A DNA stretch of 64,000 nucleotides from the NCBI RefSeq assembly GCF_001426545.1, contig NZ_LMEZ01000001.1:1459873-1523872 (forward strand), given 5' to 3'. Below are positions 17,747 through 26,193 of this stretch, piece by piece. This stretch comes from Mycobacterium sp. Root135 (GTDB lineage: Bacteria; Actinomycetota; Actinomycetes; Mycobacteriales; Mycobacteriaceae). The first letter of the stretch is position 1. The number at the start of each line of letters is the position of its first letter. The position numbers were made by a program, and so were the translations under genes. The notes under the pieces were generated by a model. It had not been told where the DNA came from. It did not search any database and saw only the letters and a program-made list of their open reading frames with translations.

Positions 17747-18829
17747 GTCAAGGACCGCCACATCGGCTTTCGCGCCGGGGACCAGCCCGTCGACTGAAAG
17801 GCCAAGCGCCCTGGCCGGATTGAGCGAGGACTGCCGCACGGCCAGCTCAAGCGCCTCGTCTCGCGGTAACCCGCAGTGCTGGACGGCAAATCGGAACACC
17901 CGGTCCATCGTCGCCGTGCTTCCGGCGATGGTGTCCGTGCCCGCCACCGACGCGACGCGAGAGACGACGTCAACGGCCAGCGGCCCAAGGTGGTAGCGGC
18001 CGTCGGCCATTCCGGTCGCCGCCATCGCGTCGCTCACCAGCGACACCCGGTCGGGTCCGACGCTGCGGGTGACGTGGCGGTAGATCGCGGGGGCGACGTG
18101 GACGCCGTCGGTGATCAGCTCGACGGTCACACGCGGATCTTCGAGGAGCGCGACGACGGGCCCCGGCTCGCGGCGGTCGACGGGACGCATCGCGTTGAAC
18201 AAGTGGGTGCCGACGGTCGCCCCGGCGGCGATCGCGGCCCGTGTCTGCTCGTAGGTCGCCTCGGTGTGACCGACCGCGGCCACCACCCCCGCCGCGACGA
18301 GCTGACCGATGGCCGCCAGCGCACCGTCGCGCTCGGGGGCGATGGTGACCATCCGGACGGCTCCTCCGCCCGCCGCCAGCACGCGGTCGATCTCGTCGGG
18401 ATCCGGGTCGCGCATCAACGACGGCTGGTGGGCGCCGCACCGCTTGGTCGACAACCATGGGCCTTCGAGGTGGATGCCGTCGATCACGCCGGACCGGACG
18501 TCGCCGGCCAATTCCGTTACCTGCCTGAGCAATTCGTCGGATCCGGCGGTGACCAGAGACGCGACGACGGCGGTGGTGCCGTGCCGGCGATGCACCCCGA
18601 CGGCGGTCGCGGTCTCCTCAGGGGTGGCCGAGGTGAAGTTGGCTCCCCCGCCACCGTGCAGGTGGGTGTCGACGAAGCCGGGAACCACCGTGGCCGCGCC
18701 AAGGTCGTAGTCGGCGGCTCGCGGCGCCGGACCACCGCCGACGGCCAGGACCACTCCTTCGGAGACGTCAATCCAGCCGGGCCGCAACAGCTCTCGGCCG
18801 GTGAGCAGGGTGTCGGCGGTGATCAGCAC
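17684..18829 (-). CDS. nagA: N-acetylglucosamine-6-phosphate deacetylase
   Basis: Deacetylates GlcNAc-6-P to glucosamine-6-P and acetate (381 aa, amidohydrolase superfamily). Visible motifs are [10 protein letters not shown] (first metal site region), [37 protein letters not shown] and [11 protein letters not shown] with the catalytic Asp. The GTG start directly abuts the nagB stop, so it is the third gene of crr-nagB-nagA. The last 63 bases overlap the MHS transporter gene tail to tail, so both C-termini are fixed by shared DNA. It has the usual length for the family and looks functional. Confidence 0.95.
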   Translation of the reverse strand: MLITADTLLTGRELLRPGWIDVSEGVVLAVGGGPAPRAADYDLGAATVVPGFVDTHLHGGGGANFTSATPEETATAVGVHRRHGTTAVVASLVTAGSDELLRQVTELAGDVRSGVIDGIHLEGPWLSTKRCGAHQPSLMRDPDPDEIDRVLAAGGGAVRMVTIAPERDGALAAIGQLVAAGVVAAVGHTEATYEQTRAAIAAGATVGTHLFNAMRPVDRREPGPVVALLEDPRVTVELITDGVHVAPAIYRHVTRSVGPDRVSLVSDAMAATGMADGRYHLGPLAVDVVSRVASVAGTDTIAGSTATMDRVFRFAVQHCGLPRDEALELAVRQSSLNPARALGLSVDGLVPGAKADVAVLDSDLRVVGVLYRGSWALDPAC

Positions 18830-19615
18830 TCAGATGCCCTGCCATCCGGGCTTCGAGCGGTACGTCTCGCGGTAGTAGTCGACCAATTGGAGCCGGCGCG
18901 CGGCGGCGTCGTCGAGAAGCACCGTGACGTGCGGGTGGTGCTGCAGGATGGTCGCCGGCCACATGGCGCTGACCGCACCCTCGACCAGATGGTGGACCGC
19001 CTCGGCCTTGCTGCGACCCGTCGCCACCAGGATCAGGTGCCGGGCCTCCATGATGGTCCCGAGCCCTTGGGTCAGGCAGTGCGTCGGCACCGATTCGACG
19101 TCGTCACCGAAGAACCGCGCGTTGTCGACGCGGGTCTGCCGGGTCAGCGTCTTGATACGGGTGCGGGACGCCAACGACGATCCCGGCTCGTTGAAGGCGA
19201 TGTGCCCGTCAGTGCCGATTCCGAGGATCTGCAGGTCGACCCCGCCGGCAGCCGCGATCGCGGCCTCGTACGCCGCGCAGGCGGCCGGGATGTCGTCCGC
19301 CCCGCCGTCGGGACTCGACACGGCACCGGGCGCGAAGTCGACGCGGGAGGTGAACACCTGGTCGATGACGTTGCGGTACCGCTCGGGGTGGTCGGCGGGC
19401 AGGCCGACGTACTCGTCGAGGGTGAACCCGCGAGCGCGGGCGAACGACAGGAGCCCGCCGTCGCAGCGCACCGCCAGTTCGTCGTAGATCGCCAGTGGCG
19501 ACGATCCGGTGGCCAGCCCGAGGACGGCCTCGGGCTTCCTCGTCAGCAGGGCACCGATCGCGTCGGCGGCGATGCCACCGATCTCCGTGGCGTCGCGGCA
19601 GATGACGACTTCCAT
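18830..19615 (-). CDS. nagB: Glucosamine-6-phosphate deaminase
   Basis: Converts glucosamine-6-P to fructose-6-P and ammonia (261 aa). Hallmarks are GLATGSSPLAIYDELA (phosphate loop), FTLDEYVGLPADHPERYRN with the catalytic Asp, and GIGTDGHIAFNEPGSSLASRTR with the active-site His and Glu. The ATG at 19613-19615 directly follows the crr stop with no gap, and the stop touches the nagA start, so translation is probably coupled across all three genes. Together with nagA and the PTS genes it completes conversion of imported GlcNAc to a glycolytic intermediate. Confidence 0.97.
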   Translation of the reverse strand: MEVVICRDATEIGGIAADAIGALLTRKPEAVLGLATGSSPLAIYDELAVRCDGGLLSFARARGFTLDEYVGLPADHPERYRNVIDQVFTSRVDFAPGAVSSPDGGADDIPAACAAYEAAIAAAGGVDLQILGIGTDGHIAFNEPGSSLASRTRIKTLTRQTRVDNARFFGDDVESVPTHCLTQGLGTIMEARHLILVATGRSKAEAVHHLVEGAVSAMWPATILQHHPHVTVLLDDAAARRLQLVDYYRETYRSKPGWQGI

Positions 19616-20086
19616 TTACTTGTTGGCGGTGAAAAGGTGTGCGCCGGCCAGGATGTCGGCGCCTTCCAGGACGGCTTCCGCGGCGACGACGTTGTCCGCT
19701 TCGCGTTCGTCCATGATCACGACGGGGACGATCGGGTTGAGTCCCTTGGCCACGATCGCCGGGACGTCGTAGGTGATGACGAGTTGACCGGCGGTGACGA
19801 CGTCGCCCTCGGTGGCGTGCGCCGTGAAGCCCTCGCCCTTGAGAGCGACGGTGTCCAGGCCGAGGTGCACCAGGACGCCCACGTTGTCCGGCGTCAGGAC
19901 GACGAAGGCGTGCGGGAGCAACTTCAGCAGCTTGCCGCCGACCGGTGCGATCGCCTCGGTGACCTCGTGCGGTGGCTCGACGGCGGCGCCGTATCCGACC
20001 ATGCCCTGGGAGAAGACCGGGTCGGGAACATCCTGCAGGGATACCGCGCGCCCGGCGACCGGTGCGAGGACGTGTGTGGTGCTCAT
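19616..20086 (-). CDS. crr: PTS glucose-family EIIA component
   Basis: Phosphocarrier EIIA of the glucose/GlcNAc PTS (156 aa), passing phosphate from HPr to the EIIB domain. Both family histidines are present: H59 in KLLPHAFVV and the phosphorylated H74 in VGVLVHLGLDTV. The N-terminus VLAPVAGRAVSL is typical. The ATG at 20086 begins the domain exactly; longer open sequence to 20608 runs antisense through the EIICB gene and is not coding. It is first of crr-nagB-nagA and divergent from the EIICB gene 115 bases away. HPr and enzyme I are not in this window. Confidence 0.95.
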   Translation of the reverse strand: MSTTHVLAPVAGRAVSLQDVPDPVFSQGMVGYGAAVEPPHEVTEAIAPVGGKLLKLLPHAFVVLTPDNVGVLVHLGLDTVALKGEGFTAHATEGDVVTAGQLVITYDVPAIVAKGLNPIVPVVIMDEREADNVVAAEAVLEGADILAGAHLFTANK

Positions 20087-20142
20087 CTGCTCAACAATAC
20101 GAGTACCGGCGCAACCGGGTCTCGTGTTCATGCGTTCTCGTC

Positions 20143-20148
20143 TAGGCT
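20143..20148 (+). promoter_or_regulatory. Candidate -10 element of the PTS EIICB gene
   Basis: TAGGCT fits the mycobacterial TANNNT -10 pattern and lies 54 bases upstream of the EIICB start in the divergent crr/EIICB spacer. No strong -35 is visible. This is pattern recognition only. Confidence 0.3.
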
Positions 20149-20166
20149 TCCCCGCAGCTTTGGCGG

Positions 20167-20184
20167 TGGCCGGCATGGCCGGCA
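20167..20184 (+). repeat. Tandem 9-bp direct repeat in the EIICB leader
   Basis: TGGCCGGCA occurs twice head to tail immediately before the GAGGAGGG ribosome site of the EIICB gene. GCCGGC within each copy is self-complementary, so the pair could form a small hairpin close to the ribosome site. Function is unknown. Confidence 0.5.
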
Positions 20185-20201
20185 GAGGAGGGTGACCTGA
20201 C

Positions 20202-21758
20202 ATGAGCGGTACGACGAAATCCCAAGGATCACAAACGAAGTCGGGTATGCGAATCCCCGGCTTCGCGCAACTGCAGCGACTCGGCAAGAGTTTGATGCTT
20301 CCCATCGCGGTGTTGCCCGCGGCGGGCATCCTGCTCCGTCTCGGCCAGGACGACCTGCTTGGCAGCATCAAGGCTCCGGTCATCGGACCGTTCTTCCAGG
20401 CGATGACCGCGGCGGGCGACGCGATCTTCAGCAACCTGCCGCTGCTGTTCGCAGTCGGCGTCGCGATCGGGTTCGCCAAGAAGGCCGACGGGTCGACGGC
20501 GCTGGCCGCCGTCGTCGGGTACCTGGTCGTGCAGGCGGTGTTCAAGACGATGTCGCCGATCGTGCTGGCGGGTGAGGTCGACAAGGCGGGCGAGCAAGCA
20601 CAGATCAACTACAGCGTGTTTGCCGGAATCCTGGTCGGCCTGCTCACCGCGTATCTGTTCGACAAGTACCACACCATCCAATTGCCTTCGTATCTCGGCT
20701 TCTTCGGGGGTCGGCGCTTCGTCCCGATCGTGGTGTCCCTGGCCTGCCTGTTCCTCGCCTTCGCGATGAGCTACTGCTACCCGCTGTTCGACGCGGGCCT
20801 GACCGGTCTTGGCAAGTTCATCGGCGGCTCGGGAGCCATCGGCGCATTCATCTACGGATTCGCCAACCGCATGCTGATTCCCCTTGGCTTGCACCACATC
20901 GTCAACTCGTTCGTCTGGTTCATCTACGGCGACTACCAGACCCCGGACGGAAAGGTCGTCACCGGCGAGCTGACTCGCTTCGCGGCAGGCGACCCGTCGG
21001 CGGGGCTCCTCACGTCGGGCTTCTACCCCATCCTGATGTTCGGCCTGCCCGCGGCGGCACTTGCCATGATCCACGTCGCAAACAAGAAGCAACGCAAGGT
21101 CGCGGTCGGCATCCTGTCGGCAGCCGCGTTGACCGCGTTCCTGACCGGCGTCACCGAACCGCTCGAGTTCGCGTTCATGTTCGTGGCGTTCCCGCTGTAC
21201 GTCGTGCACGCCGTCCTCACCGGGCTGTCCCTGGCGATCGCCTACCTACTCGACATCCATCTGGGCTTCTCGTTCTCCGCGGGGTTGATCGACCTGCTGC
21301 TCTACGGCACGGCTCCCGCGGCGAAGAACATTCCGCTGCTCATCGGCATGGGTGTGGTGTTCTTCGTCCTCTACTACGTGCTGTTCCGGTTCGCGATCAC
21401 GAAGTGGAACATGCGGACTCCCGGTCGCGAGCCGGAGCTCGAGTTCGAGGCGGAGGAGCGCGCCAACCTCGGGGAGGGTGACACTTCCGCGACGACCGTG
21501 ACGGCGGGCGGGTCGGTTGCCACGACCGAGAGCACGGCCGAGAAGCTCATCACGGCGTTCGGCGGCCGGGAAAACCTGGTCAACGTCGACGCCTGCATCA
21601 CGCGGCTGCGGATGGAGGTGGCCGATCCGTCGAAGGTGGACCAGGCGCAGTTGAAGGCTCTCGGCGCCGCCGGTGTCATCGAGGTCGGCAACAACGTCCA
21701 GGCCGTGTTCGGCACGCAGGCCGAGGCGCTGAAGAACGACATCAAGGACGTGCTCTAG
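20202..21758 (+). CDS. nagE: PTS N-acetylglucosamine-type EIICB transporter
   Basis: Membrane permease plus EIIB phosphotransfer domain (518 aa). EIIC spans about 25-400 with many TM helices and typical blocks (LMLPIAVLPAAGILLRLG, GLHHIVNSFVWF, TGVTEPLEFAFMFVAFPLYV). A charged linker leads to EIIB, whose phospho-cysteine is C465 in NVDACITRLRME. The EIIA domain found in E. coli NagE is a separate protein here, encoded by the divergent crr gene. The start at 20202 follows GAGGAGGGTGACCTGAC. The nagA-nagB neighbours make GlcNAc the likely sugar; glucose cannot be excluded from sequence alone. Confidence 0.93.
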   Translation: MSGTTKSQGSQTKSGMRIPGFAQLQRLGKSLMLPIAVLPAAGILLRLGQDDLLGSIKAPVIGPFFQAMTAAGDAIFSNLPLLFAVGVAIGFAKKADGSTALAAVVGYLVVQAVFKTMSPIVLAGEVDKAGEQAQINYSVFAGILVGLLTAYLFDKYHTIQLPSYLGFFGGRRFVPIVVSLACLFLAFAMSYCYPLFDAGLTGLGKFIGGSGAIGAFIYGFANRMLIPLGLHHIVNSFVWFIYGDYQTPDGKVVTGELTRFAAGDPSAGLLTSGFYPILMFGLPAAALAMIHVANKKQRKVAVGILSAAALTAFLTGVTEPLEFAFMFVAFPLYVVHAVLTGLSLAIAYLLDIHLGFSFSAGLIDLLLYGTAPAAKNIPLLIGMGVVFFVLYYVLFRFAITKWNMRTPGREPELEFEAEERANLGEGDTSATTVTAGGSVATTESTAEKLITAFGGRENLVNVDACITRLRMEVADPSKVDQAQLKALGAAGVIEVGNNVQAVFGTQAEALKNDIKDVL

Positions 21759-21760
21759 CG

Positions 21761-22975
21761 CTAGTCCTTGGGCAGGACGAGCGCGGCGATGGCGGCTGCG
21801 GCGATCGCCAGCGCCAGGATCGTGGCGGCGACGGCGGTCCAGCCGTACCGGTCGAACGCCACTCCGCCGAACCAGCCGATGACGCTGGAGCCGCCGTAGT
21901 AGAAGAGGTTGTAGAGGGAGGACGCCTGCGCCTTGCCGACGGGTGCCGACTGCCCGGTCCACCCCGAGGCGATGGAATGCGCCCCGAAGAACCCGGCCGT
22001 CGCGACCACCAGACCGACGAGGACCGCGATCACGTTGTCGCTCAGGGTGATTGCGACGCCGGTGACCATGATCGCGACGGAGACCAGCAGGACGCGTTTG
22101 CGGCCGAAGCGGGTGGCCTCGGCCCCGGCGCGAGACGACGCCCAGGTGCCGGCCAGGTAGGCCAGGAACACCAGGCTGACCAGGAACGACGGCAGGAAGA
22201 ACGGCGCACCGGTCAGCCGGAACCCCAGGAAGTTGTAGAGCGCGACGAAGCCGCCCATCAGCAGGAATCCCTGGGCGAACAGGGCGAGCTGACGGGGTGA
22301 GCGCAGGTTGGCCGCCAACCGGTGGACGAGCGTCCCCTCGGGTCCCGTTCCTCGACGGGGAACGAAGCCGCGTGGTGCGGGCGCGAGCTTGACGAATGCC
22401 AGTGCGGCGCAACCGCACAGCGCCGCGACGGTGAACACTCCCCCACGCCAGCCGGCGAATTCCGCCACGGGACTGGCCACCAGTCGTCCGAGAAGACCGC
22501 CGATGGTGGTGCCTGCGACGAAGGTTCCGGCGGCCCGCGCTGCGTGCGCCGGGTCGATCTCCTCGGTGAGATACGCGACCGCGATGGCGGGCACCCCGCC
22601 GACGAACAGTCCCTCGACGAAGCGCCCGGCGAGCAACGCCTCGTAGGTCGGCGCGAAGGGAACCAGGAGCCCGACGGTGGTGGCGACGCTGACGGAGATC
22701 GTCATCGCCTTGACCCGCCCGATGCGGTCGGCAAGCGTCGACCAGGGAATGACGCCGAGCGCCAATCCCACGGTCGACGCCGAGATCGTCAGCGCGACGT
22801 CGGCGGCACCGATGTGCAGCCCGCCCGCGATGAGCGGCAGCACCGCCTGCGGCGAGTAGAGCTGTGCGAACGTCGCCACCCCGGCGAAGAAGAGCGCGGC
22901 CAACAGTCGCCCGTACTCGGCCGAGCCGCGGCTATGTCCCGCCCATCGCGGCGCGGCGCATTGTTCGATAGACAC
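21761..22975 (-). CDS. MFS transporter downstream of a LysR regulator
   Basis: Drug/metabolite efflux-type MFS protein (about 404 aa, 12 TM), similar in style to the YnfM group. Motif A-like sequence is TLADRIGRVKAM; TM4-5 has FVEGLFVGGVPAIAVAYLTEE; the second half has RFGRKRVLLVSVAIMV. The GTG at 22975 (VSIEQCAAPRW) is preferred because the ATG at 23035 would add a non-membrane leader without a ribosome site. Only a short gap separates it from the LysR gene on the same strand, so they may be one transcript. The stop lies 2 bases from the stop of the EIICB gene, with CTAGCGCTAG shared between the convergent ends. Confidence 0.85.
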   Translation of the reverse strand: MSIEQCAAPRWAGHSRGSAEYGRLLAALFFAGVATFAQLYSPQAVLPLIAGGLHIGAADVALTISASTVGLALGVIPWSTLADRIGRVKAMTISVSVATTVGLLVPFAPTYEALLAGRFVEGLFVGGVPAIAVAYLTEEIDPAHAARAAGTFVAGTTIGGLLGRLVASPVAEFAGWRGGVFTVAALCGCAALAFVKLAPAPRGFVPRRGTGPEGTLVHRLAANLRSPRQLALFAQGFLLMGGFVALYNFLGFRLTGAPFFLPSFLVSLVFLAYLAGTWASSRAGAEATRFGRKRVLLVSVAIMVTGVAITLSDNVIAVLVGLVVATAGFFGAHSIASGWTGQSAPVGKAQASSLYNLFYYGGSSVIGWFGGVAFDRYGWTAVAATILALAIAAAAIAALVLPKD

Positions 22976-23065
22976 TCGAACTACCGTAGGAACGCCCGTG
23001 CCATGTGTCCAATGCATGTAATTGGTCAACTCCATACGTCGAACACATCATCGCTCGTCAGCGGG

Positions 23066-23947
23066 TCAAGGCTGCTCCCAGGCGACGAGGAAGTCCGAGA
23101 ATCGACGGGCCGGCGGAGACAACGGGCGGTCGCGCTCCCACACCAGCCCCACCTCACGCTTGGCTCCCCCGTTGGTCAGCGCCACGTGGACGGTCTTGGT
23201 CGAACCCGCGTCGTCGCGAGGCACCGGCACCACGGCGACGCCGAACCCCGCGGCGACCAGCCCCTCCATCGTCGGAATCTCGGTGGCCTCGAACACGATG
23301 TCCGGGGTCAGCCCCTCTTCGGCGCAGAGTTCGTCGGTGACCTGACGCAGCCCGTACTGCTCGGCCAGGGCCACGAACGGCTCGCCGGCCGCCGCCGAGA
23401 GCCGCATTCTGGTTCGGGTGGCGAGCCGGTGCCCCGGCGGGACGGCTAGGCACAGTCGCTCCACGTAGAGCCGCCGCCAGGTGAAGTCGGAGGGGTCGGG
23501 GCGTGGGGCGGTGATCGCGAGGTCGGCTCGACCGGTGAGGACGCGGTCGGTGATCTCGTGCGCGGGTCCCTGGAACAGGTCGAAGCCAATTCCGGGCACG
23601 GCATCCCGAAACCGTCGAAGTTGTTCCGGCACATACCAGCTCGCGAGGGAATGCAGGAAGGCCAGCCGCACCCGACCGCTGTCCGGGTTGCGCAGTGCGG
23701 CAATGCGATCGCGCGCCGACTGCATTTCGGCGATGCTGCGCTGCGCGTGCTCGAGCATGATCTGCCCGTAGGCGTTGAGCCGCAGGCGCCGGTTGACGCG
23801 GTCGAACAGGGGTGTGCCGGCTTGGTCCTCGAATCGGGCCAGGGCACGGGACAGCGTCGGCTGACTAACCCTCAGCTCGGCGGCCGCCTCCGTGACGTGT
23901 TCGGTCTCGGCGAGAGTGACGAACCACTGCAGTTCCTCGAGGCGCAC
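23066..23947 (-). CDS. LysR-family transcriptional regulator
   Basis: DNA-binding regulator of 293 aa. The N-terminal winged HTH is MRLEELQWFVTLAETEHVTE followed by AAELRVSQPTLSRALARFED, and the C-terminal LysR substrate-binding domain (about 90-290) carries the usual two-lobed pattern, for example LFQGPAHEITDRVLTGRADLAI. It precedes an MFS gene on the same strand rather than diverging from it, so the usual divergent LysR target is not evident; control of the MFS gene is probable. The inducer is unknown. Confidence 0.93.
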   Translation of the reverse strand: MRLEELQWFVTLAETEHVTEAAAELRVSQPTLSRALARFEDQAGTPLFDRVNRRLRLNAYGQIMLEHAQRSIAEMQSARDRIAALRNPDSGRVRLAFLHSLASWYVPEQLRRFRDAVPGIGFDLFQGPAHEITDRVLTGRADLAITAPRPDPSDFTWRRLYVERLCLAVPPGHRLATRTRMRLSAAAGEPFVALAEQYGLRQVTDELCAEEGLTPDIVFEATEIPTMEGLVAAGFGVAVVPVPRDDAGSTKTVHVALTNGGAKREVGLVWERDRPLSPPARRFSDFLVAWEQP

Positions 23948-23962
23948 CGCCCGACGATAGCC

Positions 23963-24502
23963 TTACGGCGCCTCCACGGACTCCTCGAGATGGGCAATCG
24001 CACTGGCCCCGTCGGGTGCGACGTAGACCAGCTGGGCGGACGGGATCGGCAGGAATCCGTCGGCGTCCATCCTCGCGAGTTGCTGGGCGAGCCCGTCGTA
24101 GAAGCCCGCGGTGTTGAGCAGCACCACCGGCTTGGCGTGGAAGCCGTGCTTGCGCAGTTCCAGGATCTCGGTCGCCTCGTCGAGTGTCCCCAGCCCGCCG
24201 ACCATCACGACGACGGCGTCACATCCGGCCAGCAGCAACGCCTTTCGTTCGGCGAGGTCGGCGGCGAACACCATCTCGTCGGCGTCGGCCCGCGCCTTGG
24301 CGCGCAGGAACTCGACGGACACGCCGACAAGCCGGCCGCCGGTGGCGTGCACGCCGTCGGCGACGACCTTCATCAGCCCGGTGTCGGAGCCACCCCAGAC
24401 CAGGGTGTGACCGCCCGCCCCGATCAGCTCGCCGAATTCCCGGGCCGGGGTGGTGTACCGCTCGTCGAGGTCGGCGGCGGAGAGGAAGACGCAGATCTTC
24501 AC
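23963..24502 (-). CDS. LOG-family protein (cytokinin riboside monophosphate phosphoribohydrolase-like)
   Basis: Rossmann-like protein of 179 aa in the LOG/TIGR00730 family, some of which cleave nucleoside 5'-monophosphates to release a free base. Conserved parts are LVWGGSDTGLMKVVADG, the AERKALLL block with R86 and K87, and VGGLGTLDEATE (101-112). That last motif is normally PGGxGTxxE; here the first residue is Val instead of Pro. The GTG at 24502 (MKICVFLSAA) matches the family N-terminus; an ATG at 24535 would add 11 residues. Physiological substrate is unknown. Confidence 0.85.
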   Translation of the reverse strand: MKICVFLSAADLDERYTTPAREFGELIGAGGHTLVWGGSDTGLMKVVADGVHATGGRLVGVSVEFLRAKARADADEMVFAADLAERKALLLAGCDAVVVMVGGLGTLDEATEILELRKHGFHAKPVVLLNTAGFYDGLAQQLARMDADGFLPIPSAQLVYVAPDGASAIAHLEESVEAP

Positions 24503-24591
24503 GGGCCCAGTATGCCGGGCATACACCAACTTCACAGCTGAATATTGTCTACCATACCTAGACTGAGCACGACGAACGAGAGGTGGCCGAC

Positions 24592-25089
24592 ATGACCGGA
24601 GTGGAGATCCCCTTCACCGGAGTGAGATTGCGCTTCGACAGCACGAGGAACTTCGCCTCGCTGGTCGACGCACTGCTGGCCGACGTGGGCCGCCAACCCG
24701 TGCCGATCGAGGCCATTGCGCAGCGCCACGACGACTGGGCGTCCTACGAACGAGAAGTCCAAGAGTTCGTCGGACCCCACGGCTTCATGCTCTTCGCGTC
24801 CTTCGACCACGGTGGGTGGATCACGAAGGCCGGAATCGACCGCCACGTTTTGCGCGTGATCATCGGGAATCCGCTGATCGCCATCACGATGATTCGACAC
24901 GACGTCACGGCTGGTCTGTTCGCCCCGGTCGAACTGCTGCTCACCGAGGAAGAAGGCGACCGCAGCGCCCTGACCTACGTCCGCCCGTCCTCGTTGATGG
25001 TGATCGAACCCAATCCGCCGCTGCTCGAGGCCGCCGTCGCACTCGACACGAAGCTCGCGGCCCTGGCCGCGTCGATCACGGAGTCCTAA
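24592..25089 (+). CDS. DUF302-domain protein
   Basis: Small soluble protein of 165 aa with a DUF302-type fold. The family-like core is GNPLIAITMIRHDVTAGLFAPVELLLTEEE, here broken as GNPLIAITMIRHD then AGLFAPVELLLTE, with LTYVRPSSLM after it. There is no signal peptide or TM segment. The ATG at 24592 has GAGAGGTGG at proper spacing; a GTG at 24583 overlaps that site and is less likely. DUF302 function is not established; some members bind heme or lipid-like ligands. It stands alone between two minus-strand genes. Confidence 0.8.
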   Translation: MTGVEIPFTGVRLRFDSTRNFASLVDALLADVGRQPVPIEAIAQRHDDWASYEREVQEFVGPHGFMLFASFDHGGWITKAGIDRHVLRVIIGNPLIAITMIRHDVTAGLFAPVELLLTEEEGDRSALTYVRPSSLMVIEPNPPLLEAAVALDTKLAALAASITES

Positions 25090-25095
25090 ACCGAC

Positions 25096-26034
25096 CTACC
25101 TGCCGTGGGCGGCGAAGAACTGCGCGCTGGCCAGCGACGCGTTGGTCGCCGTGGTGGTCGGCCCCGCGCCGGGCAGGGCGAAGTTGCCGGTGGGCCAGGT
25201 GTGCCCGCCGCCGTTGATCTGCAGCAGGACGACGGCGGTGCCGTCGGCACATCCGACCGCGCTGAACCGTCGCACCGACGTGCCGTCACCAACGCTGGGC
25301 AATTCGTCCTCGACCGGGGCGCTCGCGCAGCGGTCGACGTCACGGAAGCGCGCCGACAACGCAGGCGCGGCGAGGATGTCGCTGGGTCCGCCGCGGCCCA
25401 CCATGCCACCGCCGGCGAACGGCACGACGGGATCGGCGGTGCCGTTGAAGGCCAGCACCGACACCGGGCGGGACGGATTGCAGGCAACGCCGGACCCCAG
25501 CGTGGCCGCCACCGGTGCCACCGCCGAAAAGACGTCGGCCCGGTCGCACGCGAGCCGGGTGGCCATGAAGCCGCCGGCCGACATTCCGGTGGCGAACACG
25601 CGCCCCGGCGGGATGCCGTAGTCACGGGCGAGCCGGTCGACCAGCGCCGTCAGGAATCCGACGTCGTCGACCCCCTGACGATCGGGGATCGAGGCACCGC
25701 GCCCGTCGGCCCAACTCTGGTCGACGCCGTCGGGGTACGCGACGACGAAGCCGAGCGCGTCGGCCGCCGCGCCGTAGTTGGTGCTCGCCGCCTGGCCCGC
25801 CCCGTCGCTGCCGGCGCCGTGCAGGTTGATCACCAGCCCGGCGGGCCGGTCGACACCGCTCGGGGCGTGCACCAGGTAGGTCCGCTGCAGCCCACCGAAC
25901 GACATGTCACCCCGGACGTCGCCACCGGGGAACGCCGACGCGGTCCCGACGAATCCAAGGAGGGCGCAGCCGAGAACGGATGCGATGGCTGTCAGACGTA
26001 CGAGGGCCGTCCTGGTCGATGCGAGCACCTGCAC
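25096..26034 (-). CDS. Secreted PHB-depolymerase/feruloyl-esterase-like hydrolase
   Basis: Exported alpha/beta hydrolase of about 312 aa in the esterase/PHB depolymerase (LpqC-like) family. A signal peptide (VRLTAIASVLGCALLGFVG, then TASA cleavage) is followed by INLHGAGSDGAGQA, the FATGMSAGGFMATRLACD elbow with serine in GMSAG, and a C-terminal GGGHTWP with the likely catalytic His. The Asp is probably in FNGTADPVVPF. GTG 26034 or the GTG two codons later are the best starts; the frame runs to 26094 without a better one. Likely substrates are polyesters or aromatic esters, which is family knowledge only. Confidence 0.88.
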   Translation of the reverse strand: MQVLASTRTALVRLTAIASVLGCALLGFVGTASAFPGGDVRGDMSFGGLQRTYLVHAPSGVDRPAGLVINLHGAGSDGAGQAASTNYGAAADALGFVVAYPDGVDQSWADGRGASIPDRQGVDDVGFLTALVDRLARDYGIPPGRVFATGMSAGGFMATRLACDRADVFSAVAPVAATLGSGVACNPSRPVSVLAFNGTADPVVPFAGGGMVGRGGPSDILAAPALSARFRDVDRCASAPVEDELPSVGDGTSVRRFSAVGCADGTAVVLLQINGGGHTWPTGNFALPGAGPTTTATNASLASAQFFAAHGR

Positions 26035-26193
26035 AGTGTCGATGGCAAAGTTGGACGACGGGTGAACTTGAGGGACCTGGCCGGAATTCGGCACCGCCTC
26101 GCGTTACCGCCAGCAACGACGTTGAAACGTCGACCGTGGCCGGGCGGCCCGAAACCCCACGTGAGGCCGGTGCCGTCGGGCAAGAATGGGCCG

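Noticed and set aside
17876..20200. Plus-strand open frame of 774 codons across nagA, nagB and crr
   Set aside because: Crosses three well-supported genes on the other strand and has antisense-like composition.
21754..21765. CTAGCGCTAG palindrome between the convergent EIICB and MFS genes
   Set aside because: It arises from two facing TAG stop codons and is too short to be a convincing terminator.
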